A stretch of DNA of 39,069 nucleotides from Chlamydiota bacterium (GCA_013287905.1 JABDCW010000014.1:1-39069), one strand, 5' to 3'; numbered from the stretch's first letter, positions 9,278 through 19,871 are shown. The notes: a model not told the origin generated them from the sequence alone. Made by a program: numbers and translations.

Positions 9278-11104
9278 ATGCTTAAAGAACGCGCGGAAAT
9301 TTCTAAAAATGATCAATGGAATACGCAAGCCCTGTACCCCTCATTCCGGGAATGGGAAATAGAATTTGAAAAGGCTGTCCCATCCTCCTTACAACCGGCT
9401 TGGCCTGCCCTGAACGCATTTAAAGGAAAACTTGGAGAAAACCCGGAAACGTTAAAACTGGCGCTGGATACCTTTTTTTCCATCTCAAGAAAACTATCCA
9501 CCCTCTTCACATATGCTCATTTAAGACATGATGAGGATATTGCCAACGATACAAATAAAATTGCCTTTGACAGGATCGTCAGTGTTTTGCACGAGTTTTC
9601 GCAAGGCACTGCCTGGATGGAACCTGAGCTCATTTCTCTAAGCGAGGAGACCTTAGACCGGTTCCTCTCGTCGCCAATTCTTGCCAACTACCGGTTTCAT
9701 ATCGAAAAGATCGTGCGAATTAAAAAACATACTCTTTCTGAATATGGCGAGGAATTGTTGGCCATGGCGGGAAAAGCTCTTGCCTCATGTCACAAAGCAT
9801 TTAGTGCGATTAATGACGCCGATTTCAAATTCGGCATGGTCACTGACGGCCAGGGAAATGAAAGAGAACTTACCCACGGCTCTTACGGGGTCTATATCCG
9901 CGAACAGGACAGAACATTAAGGGAGCATGCTTTTAAGAAAATGCATAGCACATACCGGGGCTTTGAAAATACAATATGCGAACTTTTAAATGGACAAGTA
10001 CAAAATCATATTTTCAATGCCAAAGCGAGGAATTATGCGTGCAGCTTAGACGCCGCATTATTTCCAAAAAATATCGATCCGACTGTGTACCGTTCTCTGA
10101 TCAAAACTGTCAACGATAACCTCGACGGACTGCATAAATATGTAGCTTTAAGAGAAAAGATCATGAACGTGGGCCCTTTGCATTTATATGACATGTATGT
10201 CCCGCTCATTCCTAAAGTTGACATGCGGATGACGTACGAAGAGGCAGAAGATATCGTGATTGAGTCGGTCGCCCCTCTTGGCGTAGAGTATCAAAACTTT
10301 TTACGTCAGGGATTGCAGTCCCACAGATGGGTCGATCGTTTTGAGAATAAAAACAAGCGCTCCGGAGCCTACTCCAGTGGTTGTTATGATAGTATGCCCT
10401 ATATTTTAATGAATTATAAGCAGTTGCTAAAAGATGTGTTTACTCTGGCCCATGAAGCCGGCCATAGCATGCACAGCTTGCTTAGCCACAAAAATCAGCC
10501 CTACCATTATGGCGACTATCCCATTTTTCTTGCCGAAGTCGCCTCTACCTTTAACGAAGAACTTCTTATGGAGCTCATGCTTAAACGAACACGTACGAAG
10601 GAAGAGCGCATTTTTTTAATTAACGAACAAATAGAAGATATTCGAGGGACCTTGTTCCGTCAAACGATGTTTGCAGAATTTGAGCTATCCATTCACGAGC
10701 TGGCGGAAAAAAATGTTCCCCTCACCCCCCAACGGCTTAATGAAATCTATCGGGAACTTAATCAGCGTTATTTTGGAGATCGTTTTGTCGTCGATCAGGA
10801 ATTAGAATCGGAATGGGCGCGCATCCCCCATTTTTATTATAACTTCTACGTCTTTCAGTACGCGACAGGAATAAGCGCTGCCATAGCGCTTGCAACCCGC
10901 GTGCTTAAAGGCGGATCGAAAGAACAAGGCGACTACTTATCATTTTTGAAAGCAGGATGCAGTAAATACCCTATTGATATATTGCAGTCTGCCGGTATCG
11001 ATATGCTTAACTCTCAACCAATTGCTGCTGCAATAGTTAAGTTCAAAACTTTGGTCGAACAGTTGGAAAAAGAGCTGGAAGAAGAGTTGGCGGTTAGCAG
11101 TTAA
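9278..11104 (+). CDS. pepF: oligoendopeptidase F (M3 zinc metallopeptidase)
   Basis: PepF is a cytosolic zinc peptidase that cleaves short peptides. The M3 signature HEAGH lies at about residue 392, within LAHEAGHSMHSLL. The downstream glutamate ligand is in the AEVASTFNEELL stretch, and HFYYNFYVFQYATG is the typical C-terminal motif. The length of 608 residues is normal for the family. I start at the ATG at 9278, which is preceded at the right distance by ATGGAG; a GTG at 9272 would add two residues. The order pepF-groS-groL is, as I recall, conserved in Chlamydia, so the gene probably shares the groE transcript. The gap to groS is 83 bases. Confidence 0.93.
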   Translation: MLKERAEISKNDQWNTQALYPSFREWEIEFEKAVPSSLQPAWPALNAFKGKLGENPETLKLALDTFFSISRKLSTLFTYAHLRHDEDIANDTNKIAFDRIVSVLHEFSQGTAWMEPELISLSEETLDRFLSSPILANYRFHIEKIVRIKKHTLSEYGEELLAMAGKALASCHKAFSAINDADFKFGMVTDGQGNERELTHGSYGVYIREQDRTLREHAFKKMHSTYRGFENTICELLNGQVQNHIFNAKARNYACSLDAALFPKNIDPTVYRSLIKTVNDNLDGLHKYVALREKIMNVGPLHLYDMYVPLIPKVDMRMTYEEAEDIVIESVAPLGVEYQNFLRQGLQSHRWVDRFENKNKRSGAYSSGCYDSMPYILMNYKQLLKDVFTLAHEAGHSMHSLLSHKNQPYHYGDYPIFLAEVASTFNEELLMELMLKRTRTKEERIFLINEQIEDIRGTLFRQTMFAEFELSIHELAEKNVPLTPQRLNEIYRELNQRYFGDRFVVDQELESEWARIPHFYYNFYVFQYATGISAAIALATRVLKGGSKEQGDYLSFLKAGCSKYPIDILQSAGIDMLNSQPIAAAIVKFKTLVEQLEKELEEELAVSS

Positions 11105-11187
11105 AAGACAACTCTGCTAAATTTCATCTTGCAAAAAAAAACCTTAAGGGTTAAACTCTAACTTACACTATCAACAAAGGAGATTTT

Positions 11188-11517
11188 ATGAGCAAACCAC
11201 AATGTACAATGACCAAGTGCGGCACCGCTAATCTGAAACCACTCGGCAACCGCGTGTTATTGCGTCATCTCGAGGGAGAAGAAAAGCTTAAAGGAGGAAT
11301 CATCCTTCCGGACAGCGCCAAGAAAAAACAAGAACAGGCGGAAGTGATCGCAATAGGACCTGGAAAAAAAGATGCTAATGGAAATCTCATTCCCATTTCC
11401 TTAAAAATTGGCGATATCGTCCTCATCGAAAAATATTCAGGACAAGAAGTTCATCTGAATGATGAAAAATATGTGATCGCACGTGCTGATGATCTAATCG
11501 CAGTGATCGAAAAATAA
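11188..11517 (+). CDS. groS: co-chaperonin GroES
   Basis: GroES caps the GroEL ring during ATP-driven protein folding in the cytosol. The 109-residue protein has the GroES fold motifs LKPLGNRVLLRHLE near the start, the mobile loop GGIILPDSAKKKQEQAEVIAIGPG, and DEKYVIARADDLIAVIEK at the end. A short N-terminal extension of about 14 residues (with two Cys) precedes the usual start; an AAAGGAG site supports the ATG at 11188. It is followed by groL after 35 bases, so the two form the standard operon. I see no CIRCE operator (TTAGCACTC-N9-GAGTGCTAA) in the 83 bases upstream, although HrcA control through CIRCE is usual for chlamydial groE. Confidence 0.96.
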   Translation: MSKPQCTMTKCGTANLKPLGNRVLLRHLEGEEKLKGGIILPDSAKKKQEQAEVIAIGPGKKDANGNLIPISLKIGDIVLIEKYSGQEVHLNDEKYVIARADDLIAVIEK

Positions 11518-11546
11518 CAATTACCTCATCTAATTAAGGAGACTAA

Positions 11547-13181
<1,635 letters not shown>

Positions 13182-13194
13182 TCCTCGCATAGAT

Positions 13195-13299
13195 AAAAGG
13201 ACCATAAAGACAATAAGGACACCAATTAAGGACACTAAGGACAGTAAATTCGCCTTAAGTGTCCTTAATTGGTGTCCTTATTGTCTTTATGGTCCTTTT
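13195..13299. terminator. 42-bp perfect hairpin after groL, bidirectional
   Basis: Arms 13195-13236 and 13258-13299 pair perfectly over 42 bases. They are built from AAGGAC/GTCCTT units and end in T(7) on the plus strand and a run of A on the left arm. It lies between convergent groL and yajC (yajC ends at 13311). A related hairpin made of the same GTCCTTA unit follows dinG at 29639. It is far longer than an ordinary terminator and may be a mobile-element relic used as one. Confidence 0.8.
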
Positions 13300-13310
13300 T
13301 TTGTTGTTCT

Positions 13311-13649
13311 CTAGCCTTTCTTTGTCTCTTCTTCTGTTTCCGGAATGACATCGCTGATCGCTCCCTTCAACACCTCAATTTGCGCGCCATCATACATTTT
13401 TAAAATTACTGTCTGATCCTGAACACGCACTACGGTCCCTATGATCCCTACTGCCGTCACGCGATCTCCTTTTTTTAAGCCGCTTCGTTGAAGCTCCGCT
13501 GCTTTGCGTCGCTTTTGTTCTGGCCTCCATAAAATTAAATAGAAAAATACAAGGGCAATACCAATCATGATCACTGTTTGCCAGATGCCCTGTTCGCGCT
13601 GCAGGGTCACGTTCTCTTCGGCTAAAAGGATGGGTAAAATTTTCATCAT
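13311..13649 (-). CDS. yajC: preprotein translocase subunit YajC
   Basis: YajC is a small inner-membrane accessory of the SecDF complex. The 112-residue protein has an N-terminal hydrophobic segment (about residues 20-42, QTVIMIGIALVFFYLILW). It then carries the family motif RPEQKRRK and the cytosolic beta domain with GLKKGDRVTAVGIIGTVVRV. A second ATG follows the first directly; an AAGGA site stands upstream of both. No secD or secF gene adjoins it here. It converges on groL across the long hairpin. Confidence 0.93.
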   Translation of the reverse strand: MMKILPILLAEENVTLQREQGIWQTVIMIGIALVFFYLILWRPEQKRRKAAELQRSGLKKGDRVTAVGIIGTVVRVQDQTVILKMYDGAQIEVLKGAISDVIPETEEETKKG

Positions 13650-13763
13650 TTATTCCTTATCTTTAAAAAATTTAGATTGCTTTATTTTTGCATTGTAAGG
13701 GAAAACGATAATATTACAATAGCCATAGTTTATCTTTTTCGCTCAAAGAGATGAGTAAATCTT

Positions 13764-13862
13764 GATCTTAATCTTGATCATGATCCTAATCGTGCTTTTC
13801 TTACAATTTGCTGAGTTTGAACTGCGAAGAGAAAGATCAAGATCATGATTAAGATTAAGATC
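13764..13862. repeat. GATC-rich 28-bp inverted repeat between yajC and sufC
   Basis: Arms 13764-13791 and 13835-13862 match over 28 bases with three mismatches and consist almost entirely of GATC and TTAATC units. The hairpin lies in the 405-base gap between divergent yajC and sufC, so it is not a terminator position for either. Any reading frame across it gives a low-complexity peptide and is not a gene. It may be a MITE relic. The rest of the gap holds the sufC promoter. Confidence 0.7.
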
Positions 13863-13940
13863 TACCCACTCTTCAATCAAAAGCACAAACACATTCTTCA
13901 AAAAAATTTGTTCTAATTTCCTGCGCCCTGCTGTTTTAGC

Positions 13941-13969
13941 TTGCATAAACTTCTCAAACTAGGTATAAT
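13941..13969 (+). promoter_or_regulatory. sigma-66/70-type promoter of the suf operon
   Basis: TTGCAT at 13941 and a perfect TATAAT at 13964 are separated by 17 bases, about 86 bases before the sufC start. This is the best promoter match in the window along with that of rpoD. Confidence 0.6.
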
Positions 13970-14054
13970 GGACGGTGTTGTCATCCCGTACGCTTTCAAT
14001 CCTGCATCTCATATCTTTTTAAAAAACTTTCAATCTATTTAAGAGGTTCGCACA

Positions 14055-14801
14055 GTGTTAGAAATTAAAGACTTAAAAGCCACCGTAGATGGTCAGCCCA
14101 TTCTAAAAGGTTTAACCCTTACCATCAATAAGGGGGAGATCCATGCAATCATGGGACCAAACGGGGCCGGTAAATCGACATTGGCAAAAGTTCTCGCAGG
14201 CCATCCAAGTTACACAATCACAGATGGCGAGGTGATTTTCCTGGGAAAAAACCTATTGGAAATGGAACCGGAAGAGCGCGCTCACGCAGGGTTGTTTATG
14301 AGCTTTCAGTATCCGGTAGAGATCCCCGGTGTCAGCAACGTGCAGTTCCTTCACATCGCTTACAATTCCAACAGAAAAGCAAGAGGACAAACGGAAATTC
14401 CATTAGCTGAATTTGAATCGATTCTCGACAGGAAAATGAAACTTGTCGATGTTAAACCGGAATTTAAGGAACGCAACGTAAATGAGGGATTTTCCGGTGG
14501 GGAAAAAAAACGCAACGAGATCCTGCAAATGGCTGTACTCGAGCCAAGATTGGCAATCCTCGATGAAACTGATTCTGGCCTGGATATCGATGCCATGCGG
14601 GTCGTAGCTGCGGGAATTAATCACCTGATGAATCCTGAAATGGGCCTGCTTCTTATTACCCATTATCAGCGTTTGCTCGATTATATTACACCAAAGTTTG
14701 TCCATGTCATGGTCGATGGCAAGATTGTCCATTCCGGTGGCGCTGACAAGGCTCTGGAGTTGGAGTTAAAGGGTTATCAATCGCTCATAAACAACGATTA
14801 G
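14055..14801 (+). CDS. sufC: Fe-S cluster assembly ATPase SufC
   Basis: SufC is the ABC-type ATPase of the SufBCD scaffold, which builds iron-sulfur clusters in the cytosol. The 248-residue protein has Walker [10 protein letters not shown] (residues 34-42), the SufC form of the ABC signature [10 protein letters not shown], Walker [15 protein letters not shown], and the switch His in [10 protein letters not shown]. The start is a GTG at 14055 supported by AAGAGG. It begins the transcript sufC-sufD-sufS-tsaC. In Chlamydia the gene before sufC is, as I recall, sufB; here the upstream neighbour is the divergent yajC. Confidence 0.95.
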   Translation: MLEIKDLKATVDGQPILKGLTLTINKGEIHAIMGPNGAGKSTLAKVLAGHPSYTITDGEVIFLGKNLLEMEPEERAHAGLFMSFQYPVEIPGVSNVQFLHIAYNSNRKARGQTEIPLAEFESILDRKMKLVDVKPEFKERNVNEGFSGGEKKRNEILQMAVLEPRLAILDETDSGLDIDAMRVVAAGINHLMNPEMGLLLITHYQRLLDYITPKFVHVMVDGKIVHSGGADKALELELKGYQSLINND

Positions 14802-14818
14802 AATAAAGGAAGATTCTT

Positions 14819-16114
14819 GTGACGATTGACTATGCAACAACTACAGACACATTTCAAACCTCTTTAGAGCATTCGTACCAGCTCCTGACAAAGACAGGGG
14901 GGCTTCAGAATTTACGTTCCAAAGCCTGGGAAAAATTTCTGGAATCAGGGCTTCCCTCAAGGCAAAATGAACATTATCGCGATATCTCCTTACACAAACT
15001 CTACTCGCAAGCGTATGAACTAGCCAAAAAAACAACCATTTCTCCTCGCGATATCGATCCCCATATTCTTCCGGAATGTTCTCAATCTGTTCTTGTATTT
15101 ATCAATGGATACTTTTCAACCGATCTCTCGCGCATAGACCAAATCCCTGCCCAAGTCATCATCGCCAGTCTGGACAAAGCAATGAGTACTTATGCGGGTT
15201 TCATCACCCATCAATGGAACAAAACATTAAAAGATGTTTGCGACCCTTTTGCTGCCCTTAACGGAGCATTGCATGCCGATGGCCTTTTTCTCTATCTCCC
15301 GCCAAAAACGCTCGTCGGTTGCCAGATACAATTCCTCAACATCATCGATGAATCGTCAACCCCTACATTGGTCGTGCCGCGCATACAAGTATATGCCGGT
15401 TCGAATACGAAAAGTTCATTCATTTCGACAAAGGCCTCATTGAGTCCAAGACACTGTCTCAATATGATGGTCGACATCTCTCTTGAAGAGTGTTCCTCCG
15501 TCACATATACGCAAATTGAAGATCATGCCTTAATGGATGCCTGGCACTTCGATTCCATGCATGCCACCCTCAAACGGGATGCCTCATTAAAGACAATTGC
15601 TGTGACTAAAGGGGCGCAAACAGCGCGCTATGATTACCATGTTGCCTTGATTGGCGAAAATGCTGAGGCCAATTTAAATGGAATATGGATGTTATCGGAA
15701 AAAAGAGAAGCCCATACCCGCGTCCTGATCGACCATCAGGCGCCCAATTGCCGTTCAATGCAGCTATTTAAAGGGGTGTTGAATGATTGCGGGCGCTCGA
15801 GTTTTGAAGGGAAAATTATCGTCCAAAAGCCGGCACAAAAAACAGAAGCTTTCCAATTAAATCAGAATCTGTTACTAAACGTTGGTGCGCATGCAGACAG
15901 CAGACCTAACCTGGAAATTTTTGCCGATGATGTCAAAGCTTCTCACGGTTCTACCATCGGGCAACTAGACGAAGAGCATATCATTTATATGAAAATGCGC
16001 GGATTTGATGAAAACACGGCAAAAAACTTATTAGTGAACGGTTTTTGTCAGGAAATCACAGATATGATCTCCATCCCCTCTTTTCATCAAAAGAAAAAGC
16101 AATTAGATCATTAA
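14819..16114 (+). CDS. sufD: Fe-S cluster assembly scaffold protein SufD
   Basis: SufD pairs with SufB and SufC in the SufBC2D scaffold. The 431-residue length is typical. The C-terminal half shows the SufB/SufD beta-helix core with DHQAPNCRSMQLFKGVLND, FEGKIIVQKPAQKTEAFQLN and PNLEIFADDVKASHGSTIGQ; the last contains the conserved Ser-His-Gly. The gene starts with GTG at 14819 behind AAAGGAAG, 17 bases after sufC, and ends seven bases before sufS. I considered SufB: the N-terminal 130 residues lack the SufB Cys-rich features and the size fits SufD. Confidence 0.9.
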   Translation: MTIDYATTTDTFQTSLEHSYQLLTKTGGLQNLRSKAWEKFLESGLPSRQNEHYRDISLHKLYSQAYELAKKTTISPRDIDPHILPECSQSVLVFINGYFSTDLSRIDQIPAQVIIASLDKAMSTYAGFITHQWNKTLKDVCDPFAALNGALHADGLFLYLPPKTLVGCQIQFLNIIDESSTPTLVVPRIQVYAGSNTKSSFISTKASLSPRHCLNMMVDISLEECSSVTYTQIEDHALMDAWHFDSMHATLKRDASLKTIAVTKGAQTARYDYHVALIGENAEANLNGIWMLSEKREAHTRVLIDHQAPNCRSMQLFKGVLNDCGRSSFEGKIIVQKPAQKTEAFQLNQNLLLNVGAHADSRPNLEIFADDVKASHGSTIGQLDEEHIIYMKMRGFDENTAKNLLVNGFCQEITDMISIPSFHQKKKQLDH

Positions 16115-16121
16115 GGATGTC

Positions 16122-17339
16122 ATGTTAGAAGATCTGGAAGTTCTAAAAAATGATTTCCCCATTTTTAAACAAAAAATGCATGGGGCTCCTCTCGTCTATT
16201 TGGACTCTGCAGCAACGGCTCAAAAACCTGGCGTTGTCATCGAAACGATCAATGACTTTTATAAAAACCATTACGGAACAGTTCACAGAAGTGTTTATGA
16301 ACTTTCCACTCACGCGACGACGCAATATCAAAACGTACGGGAACTGGTTGCCTCATTTATCAATGCAGCAAAATCAGAAGAGATCATCTTTACGAAGGGA
16401 ACGACTGAATCGATCAACCTTGTTGCCAGATCATTTGGTCAGGCGTTCATTCAACCGGGAGATGAGATTCTCATCACAGCCATGGAACATCATTCCAATA
16501 TTGTTCCCTGGCAAATGATGTGCGAAGAGCGAAAAGGGATCTTAAGGGCTGTTCCAATCCATCGGGACGGCACACTCGACATGGATGCCTATGCTACACT
16601 TTTGAAAAATCACCCAAAACTCGTCGCCATCACCCATATCTCAAACGCGTTGGGAACGATCAATCCCATTAAAGATATCATTGCAATGGCCCATCAGGCA
16701 GGAGCTAAAGTGCTTATCGATGGAGCGCAAAGCATTGCACACCTTCCTATCGATGTATCTGACCTCGATGCCGATTTCTTTGTATTTTCAGGGCATAAGT
16801 TATATGGTCCGACGGGCATTGGCATCTTGTACGGAAAAGAAGCGCTCTTGTCTGCCATGCCCCCTTTTCTTGGCGGGGGAGATATGATCAAGCATGTGAC
16901 GCTGGAAAAGACAACATACGCCGAACTTCCCCTTAAATTTGAAGCCGGAACTCCGCAAATTGCCGAAGTCTTAGGGCTGGGAGCTGCCATTAAGTATGTC
17001 AATGAAATTGGCCTTACCTTTATTCATTCCCACGAAAAAGAGCTGTTTACCCATTGCGAGGAAGCTTTAAAACAAATCAAAGGGTTAAAAATCATCGGGA
17101 CAGCCCCTGATAAAGGTGCCTTGATCAGTTTCATTATCGATAATATCCATCCCCTTGATATCGGCACAATGCTCGATCTTAAAGGCATTGCCGTCAGGAC
17201 CGGACACCATTGCGCTCAACCGGTCATGCAATATTTCGGTATTCCCGGTACTGTGCGCGCCTCTTTTGCCCTCTACAATACAAAAGACGACATCGATTAC
17301 TTTGTAGAATCTTTAAAACATGTGATCAAGTTATTTTAA
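16122..17339 (+). CDS. sufS: cysteine desulfurase SufS
   Basis: SufS is the PLP-dependent desulfurase that moves sulfur from cysteine, via a persulfide, to the Suf scaffold. The 405-residue protein has the PLP lysine in FSGHKLYGPTG (Lys226) and the reactive cysteine in RTGHHCAQP (Cys364), the same positions as in E. coli SufS. TEAMEHHSN-type (ITAMEHHSNIVPW) and DGAQS cofactor-binding motifs are present. AAGGATG precedes the start. No sufE is adjacent, so the sulfur acceptor protein must be elsewhere or absent. The tsaC start follows the stop by two bases. Confidence 0.95.
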   Translation: MLEDLEVLKNDFPIFKQKMHGAPLVYLDSAATAQKPGVVIETINDFYKNHYGTVHRSVYELSTHATTQYQNVRELVASFINAAKSEEIIFTKGTTESINLVARSFGQAFIQPGDEILITAMEHHSNIVPWQMMCEERKGILRAVPIHRDGTLDMDAYATLLKNHPKLVAITHISNALGTINPIKDIIAMAHQAGAKVLIDGAQSIAHLPIDVSDLDADFFVFSGHKLYGPTGIGILYGKEALLSAMPPFLGGGDMIKHVTLEKTTYAELPLKFEAGTPQIAEVLGLGAAIKYVNEIGLTFIHSHEKELFTHCEEALKQIKGLKIIGTAPDKGALISFIIDNIHPLDIGTMLDLKGIAVRTGHHCAQPVMQYFGIPGTVRASFALYNTKDDIDYFVESLKHVIKLF

Positions 17340-17341
17340 TC

Positions 17342-18274
17342 ATGCGAATTTCCATTGACAAAGCCGCTGAAATGCTAAGCCTTGGGGCAGTTGTGTCCGT
17401 CCCTACGGAAACCGTCTATGGCCTTGCGGCCTCATTGCATTGCCCCGAGGCAATCGCCAGGATCTTCGCATTAAAGGGGCGGCCTCTTAACAATCCCCTG
17501 ATCGTTCACCTGAAAGATGCTTCCTCTTTGGGACAGTATGTCGATATCACAGAGGATATTCGTTTGTTATCGGAAAATTTCTGGCCGGGACCAATGACGT
17601 TGGTTTTGCCGGTTACATCAATGGGGGTGCCATCGATTGTCTCTGCTGGTCTGCCGACGGCAGCATTTAGAGTGCCGGCTCACCCTAAGTGTCAAATGCT
17701 TCTGGAAAAAACCGGGCCTCTTGTGATGCCCTCTGCCAATCTTTCGGGAAAACCCTCTTCCACACTGCCAAGCCACGTGGAAAACGATTTTGGAGATGAT
17801 TTTCCGGTAATAGACGGCTCTGTCTGCCAGGAGGGAATAGAATCGACAATATTAGTTAAGACGGAAAAATGGGCCATTGCCAGGCTTGGAGCATTGTCTC
17901 CTGAAATGTTTTTACCTGTCCTTGGATACCTTCCGGCATTGATCGAACCAAACAACGCCAACCGACCCTTATGTCCAGGGCAAATGTACCGCCACTATGC
18001 GCCAAAGGCAAAGTTGCATTGCCTTGAGGATACTAGTCCCCCTACAGTGGGAGCAATTATTGGATTTGAAGACCGCCACTATTTTGCAGGCAGCGATCAT
18101 CGTTTTTTCTCGCTCGGTCTGTCGACAAATCCTGCAACGGCCTTGCAGCGCCTATATTCTATTTTACGAGAGCTCGACGAACAACACATAACGTCCGCCT
18201 GGGTTGATATGTCATTTCCCAAAAATGGCCTATGGTTGACTCTTAGAGAAAGGCTGTTACGGGCCAGTTGTTAA
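17342..18274 (+). CDS. tsaC: L-threonylcarbamoyladenylate synthase (TsaC/Sua5)
   Basis: The enzyme makes threonylcarbamoyl-AMP from threonine, bicarbonate and ATP for the t6A modification of ANN-decoding tRNAs. The 310-residue protein has PTETVYGLA, KGRPLNNPL, FWPGPMTLVLP and MPSANLSGKPS in the YrdC domain (residues about 1-200). The linker RPLCPGQMYRHYAPKA and a further C-terminal domain follow, as in the Sua5 form. I start at the ATG at 17342, two bases after the sufS stop; a longer frame back into sufS would only duplicate sufS sequence. There is no good ribosome-binding site, so translation is probably coupled to sufS. Confidence 0.92.
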   Translation: MRISIDKAAEMLSLGAVVSVPTETVYGLAASLHCPEAIARIFALKGRPLNNPLIVHLKDASSLGQYVDITEDIRLLSENFWPGPMTLVLPVTSMGVPSIVSAGLPTAAFRVPAHPKCQMLLEKTGPLVMPSANLSGKPSSTLPSHVENDFGDDFPVIDGSVCQEGIESTILVKTEKWAIARLGALSPEMFLPVLGYLPALIEPNNANRPLCPGQMYRHYAPKAKLHCLEDTSPPTVGAIIGFEDRHYFAGSDHRFFSLGLSTNPATALQRLYSILRELDEQHITSAWVDMSFPKNGLWLTLRERLLRASC

Positions 18275-18292
18275 AGAAAAGACAAAATTAAT

Positions 18293-19651
18293 TTAGGATC
18301 CTGCTGACGAAATGGTGTAATATGTTTTTGGGCCGGCCCCATGCCGCTGTAATTTTTTATCTTTGGTTAATTGTGTTAGAAGTCTCGTGGCGGTTGCAGA
18401 TGAGATGTTTGCCGCTTGTATCACCTCTCGTTTGGTTATGATATCTTTGGCGGAAAATAGGCTCAATATTATATCATGCGTACGATTTCCTGTGTCGCCC
18501 ACTGCGCTTCGCGGGAGGATGCATTTGACAAATTCTACACCTTCCATTACTTGTGGTTTTTCTAAGCCTGCTTTTCGAAAAGTATTAAAAATTGTGGGGA
18601 AACCGGATCCGAGGGTTTCAATATAGCCAGCTTCGCGAAATATTTTTGTAATTGCGTGATTTCTGCTATGAGTCATTCCTAACTCAAGTTGACCGATTCG
18701 AAGGGGTCCTGGAAAGACTCCAGGGCTGAAAAATTCAACTCTTGTTGGATAAACGGATATTCGGTTTGGGCCTTGAATTCGCCAGTTGCGGTGAAGGAGT
18801 GAATTTAATAAAGCCTCTCGTATGGCCTCTCCAGGAATTTCTAAAGTATCTTTGCGTTTTAGTCCTTTAATGACAGAACTTTTGCTTAAAGTATCCCACA
18901 GCCATGCGTAAGCAATTTCAAATTGTTGAAAAAGAGTTCCTTCACAATCTTTGCTGGCGACAATCCCTTCCCGGCCAATATGGCCTGAAAATTGAGTACA
19001 GATTGTAAATGCTTGTGGTAGGATTTGTTGCGGCTGCTTTCCAAATAGTAAAATTCCTGCCACAGTAGGATAAGATCTGGCATGTTCATCGGTTATAAGA
19101 TGGTAGGATCTCAATAATTCTTTAGTTGTTTCGCAGCTTTGCGCACCACCTTTCCTGGATTTTAAAAAAGCCTCAATACTGTGAAAATCAAGATCGTTGA
19201 GTGAGGCATTATATACAGGAAGGATATCGTAACTGATGCCACGGCTCTGTTGTTGCAATTCATTTATAATTTCTGCAGTAGCTTTTACCGTCATTGACCC
19301 TAATCGAATGTACGTTCCATTAGTGAGTCCATCAGACTTTACAAAATAAGGTTTAGTCATGCCTTGGGAAACTTCAATTACTAAAACAAGTTTATCTTCA
19401 AATCTCAGAGAGTAAATGGAAGGGAGGATGGGAGGCACAGAATTGTCATATACTAATTTAAATAGGGATTCGGTAAGTTCATCTACAGTATTTGGATCAA
19501 TGCCAACAATCGATCCATTATCAGCTACTCCTATGATAAGCCTTCCACCGAATTGGTTAGCAAAACCAATTATTGTTTTTACAATTTGATTGTTCTTAGG
19601 TAGTTCTTGCTTGAATTCCAATGTTGACGATTCTTTTTCTGTAAATAACAT
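18293..19651 (-). CDS. AlbA/Schlafen-domain putative transcriptional regulator
   Basis: This 452-residue protein belongs to the group often mislabelled as RecG-related helicase. Residues about 1-120 are an AlbA_2 (Schlafen-type) domain (STLEFKQELPKNNQIVKTI, then FGGRLIIGVADNGSIVGI). Residues about 260-385 are a HATPase_c_4 domain with ALLNSLLHRNW and IETLGSGFPTIFN. The last 65 residues look like a winged helix (ITKREVIQAANISSATATRLL). The domain set fits a DNA-binding regulator, perhaps linked to mobile DNA. A GGGGA ribosome-binding site supports the start. The gene is convergent with tsaC (18 bases apart), and a cluster of short repeats lies directly upstream, suggesting autoregulation. Confidence 0.85.
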   Translation of the reverse strand: MLFTEKESSTLEFKQELPKNNQIVKTIIGFANQFGGRLIIGVADNGSIVGIDPNTVDELTESLFKLVYDNSVPPILPSIYSLRFEDKLVLVIEVSQGMTKPYFVKSDGLTNGTYIRLGSMTVKATAEIINELQQQSRGISYDILPVYNASLNDLDFHSIEAFLKSRKGGAQSCETTKELLRSYHLITDEHARSYPTVAGILLFGKQPQQILPQAFTICTQFSGHIGREGIVASKDCEGTLFQQFEIAYAWLWDTLSKSSVIKGLKRKDTLEIPGEAIREALLNSLLHRNWRIQGPNRISVYPTRVEFFSPGVFPGPLRIGQLELGMTHSRNHAITKIFREAGYIETLGSGFPTIFNTFRKAGLEKPQVMEGVEFVKCILPRSAVGDTGNRTHDIILSLFSAKDIITKREVIQAANISSATATRLLTQLTKDKKLQRHGAGPKTYYTISSAGS

Positions 19652-19669
19652 ATTGTATTCCCCATATCT

Positions 19670-19768
19670 GATTCGATATTGACTCGATTGATTCGATCTA
19701 CTATTACCCTATCGACTCAATTAAATCATATCGCCTCATTTGAGTCAACAGTTACGACACAGTTACGA
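19670..19768 (-). promoter_or_regulatory. operator-like repeat cluster upstream of the AlbA-domain gene
   Basis: GATTCGAT (19670, 19690) and GACTCGAT (19681) stand in direct orientation, and ATCGACTC (19711) and ATCGCCTC (19730) in the opposite one. They are followed by ACAGTTACGA repeated with an 11-base period (19748, 19759). The block ends about 20 bases before the regulator's start codon. It probably contains the promoter and operator of that gene. The remainder of 19652-19871 is otherwise featureless. Confidence 0.5.
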
Positions 19769-19871
19769 TTGGTATTTCCAACCTCGGATTTCATTTCCTT
19801 GAGAGAAAATCCTATGTGGGTCTTTGTATTGTTTGGTTATGAATGACTTGAATTTTGGACAAAATTTTAGA

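Noticed and set aside
13743..13946. Minus-strand open frame of 67 codons
   Set aside because: It reads through the GATC-rich inverted repeat and gives a low-complexity Ile/Lys peptide.
17210..17341. N-terminal extension of tsaC into sufS
   Set aside because: It overlaps the conserved sufS C-terminus in another frame, while TsaC homology starts at 17342.
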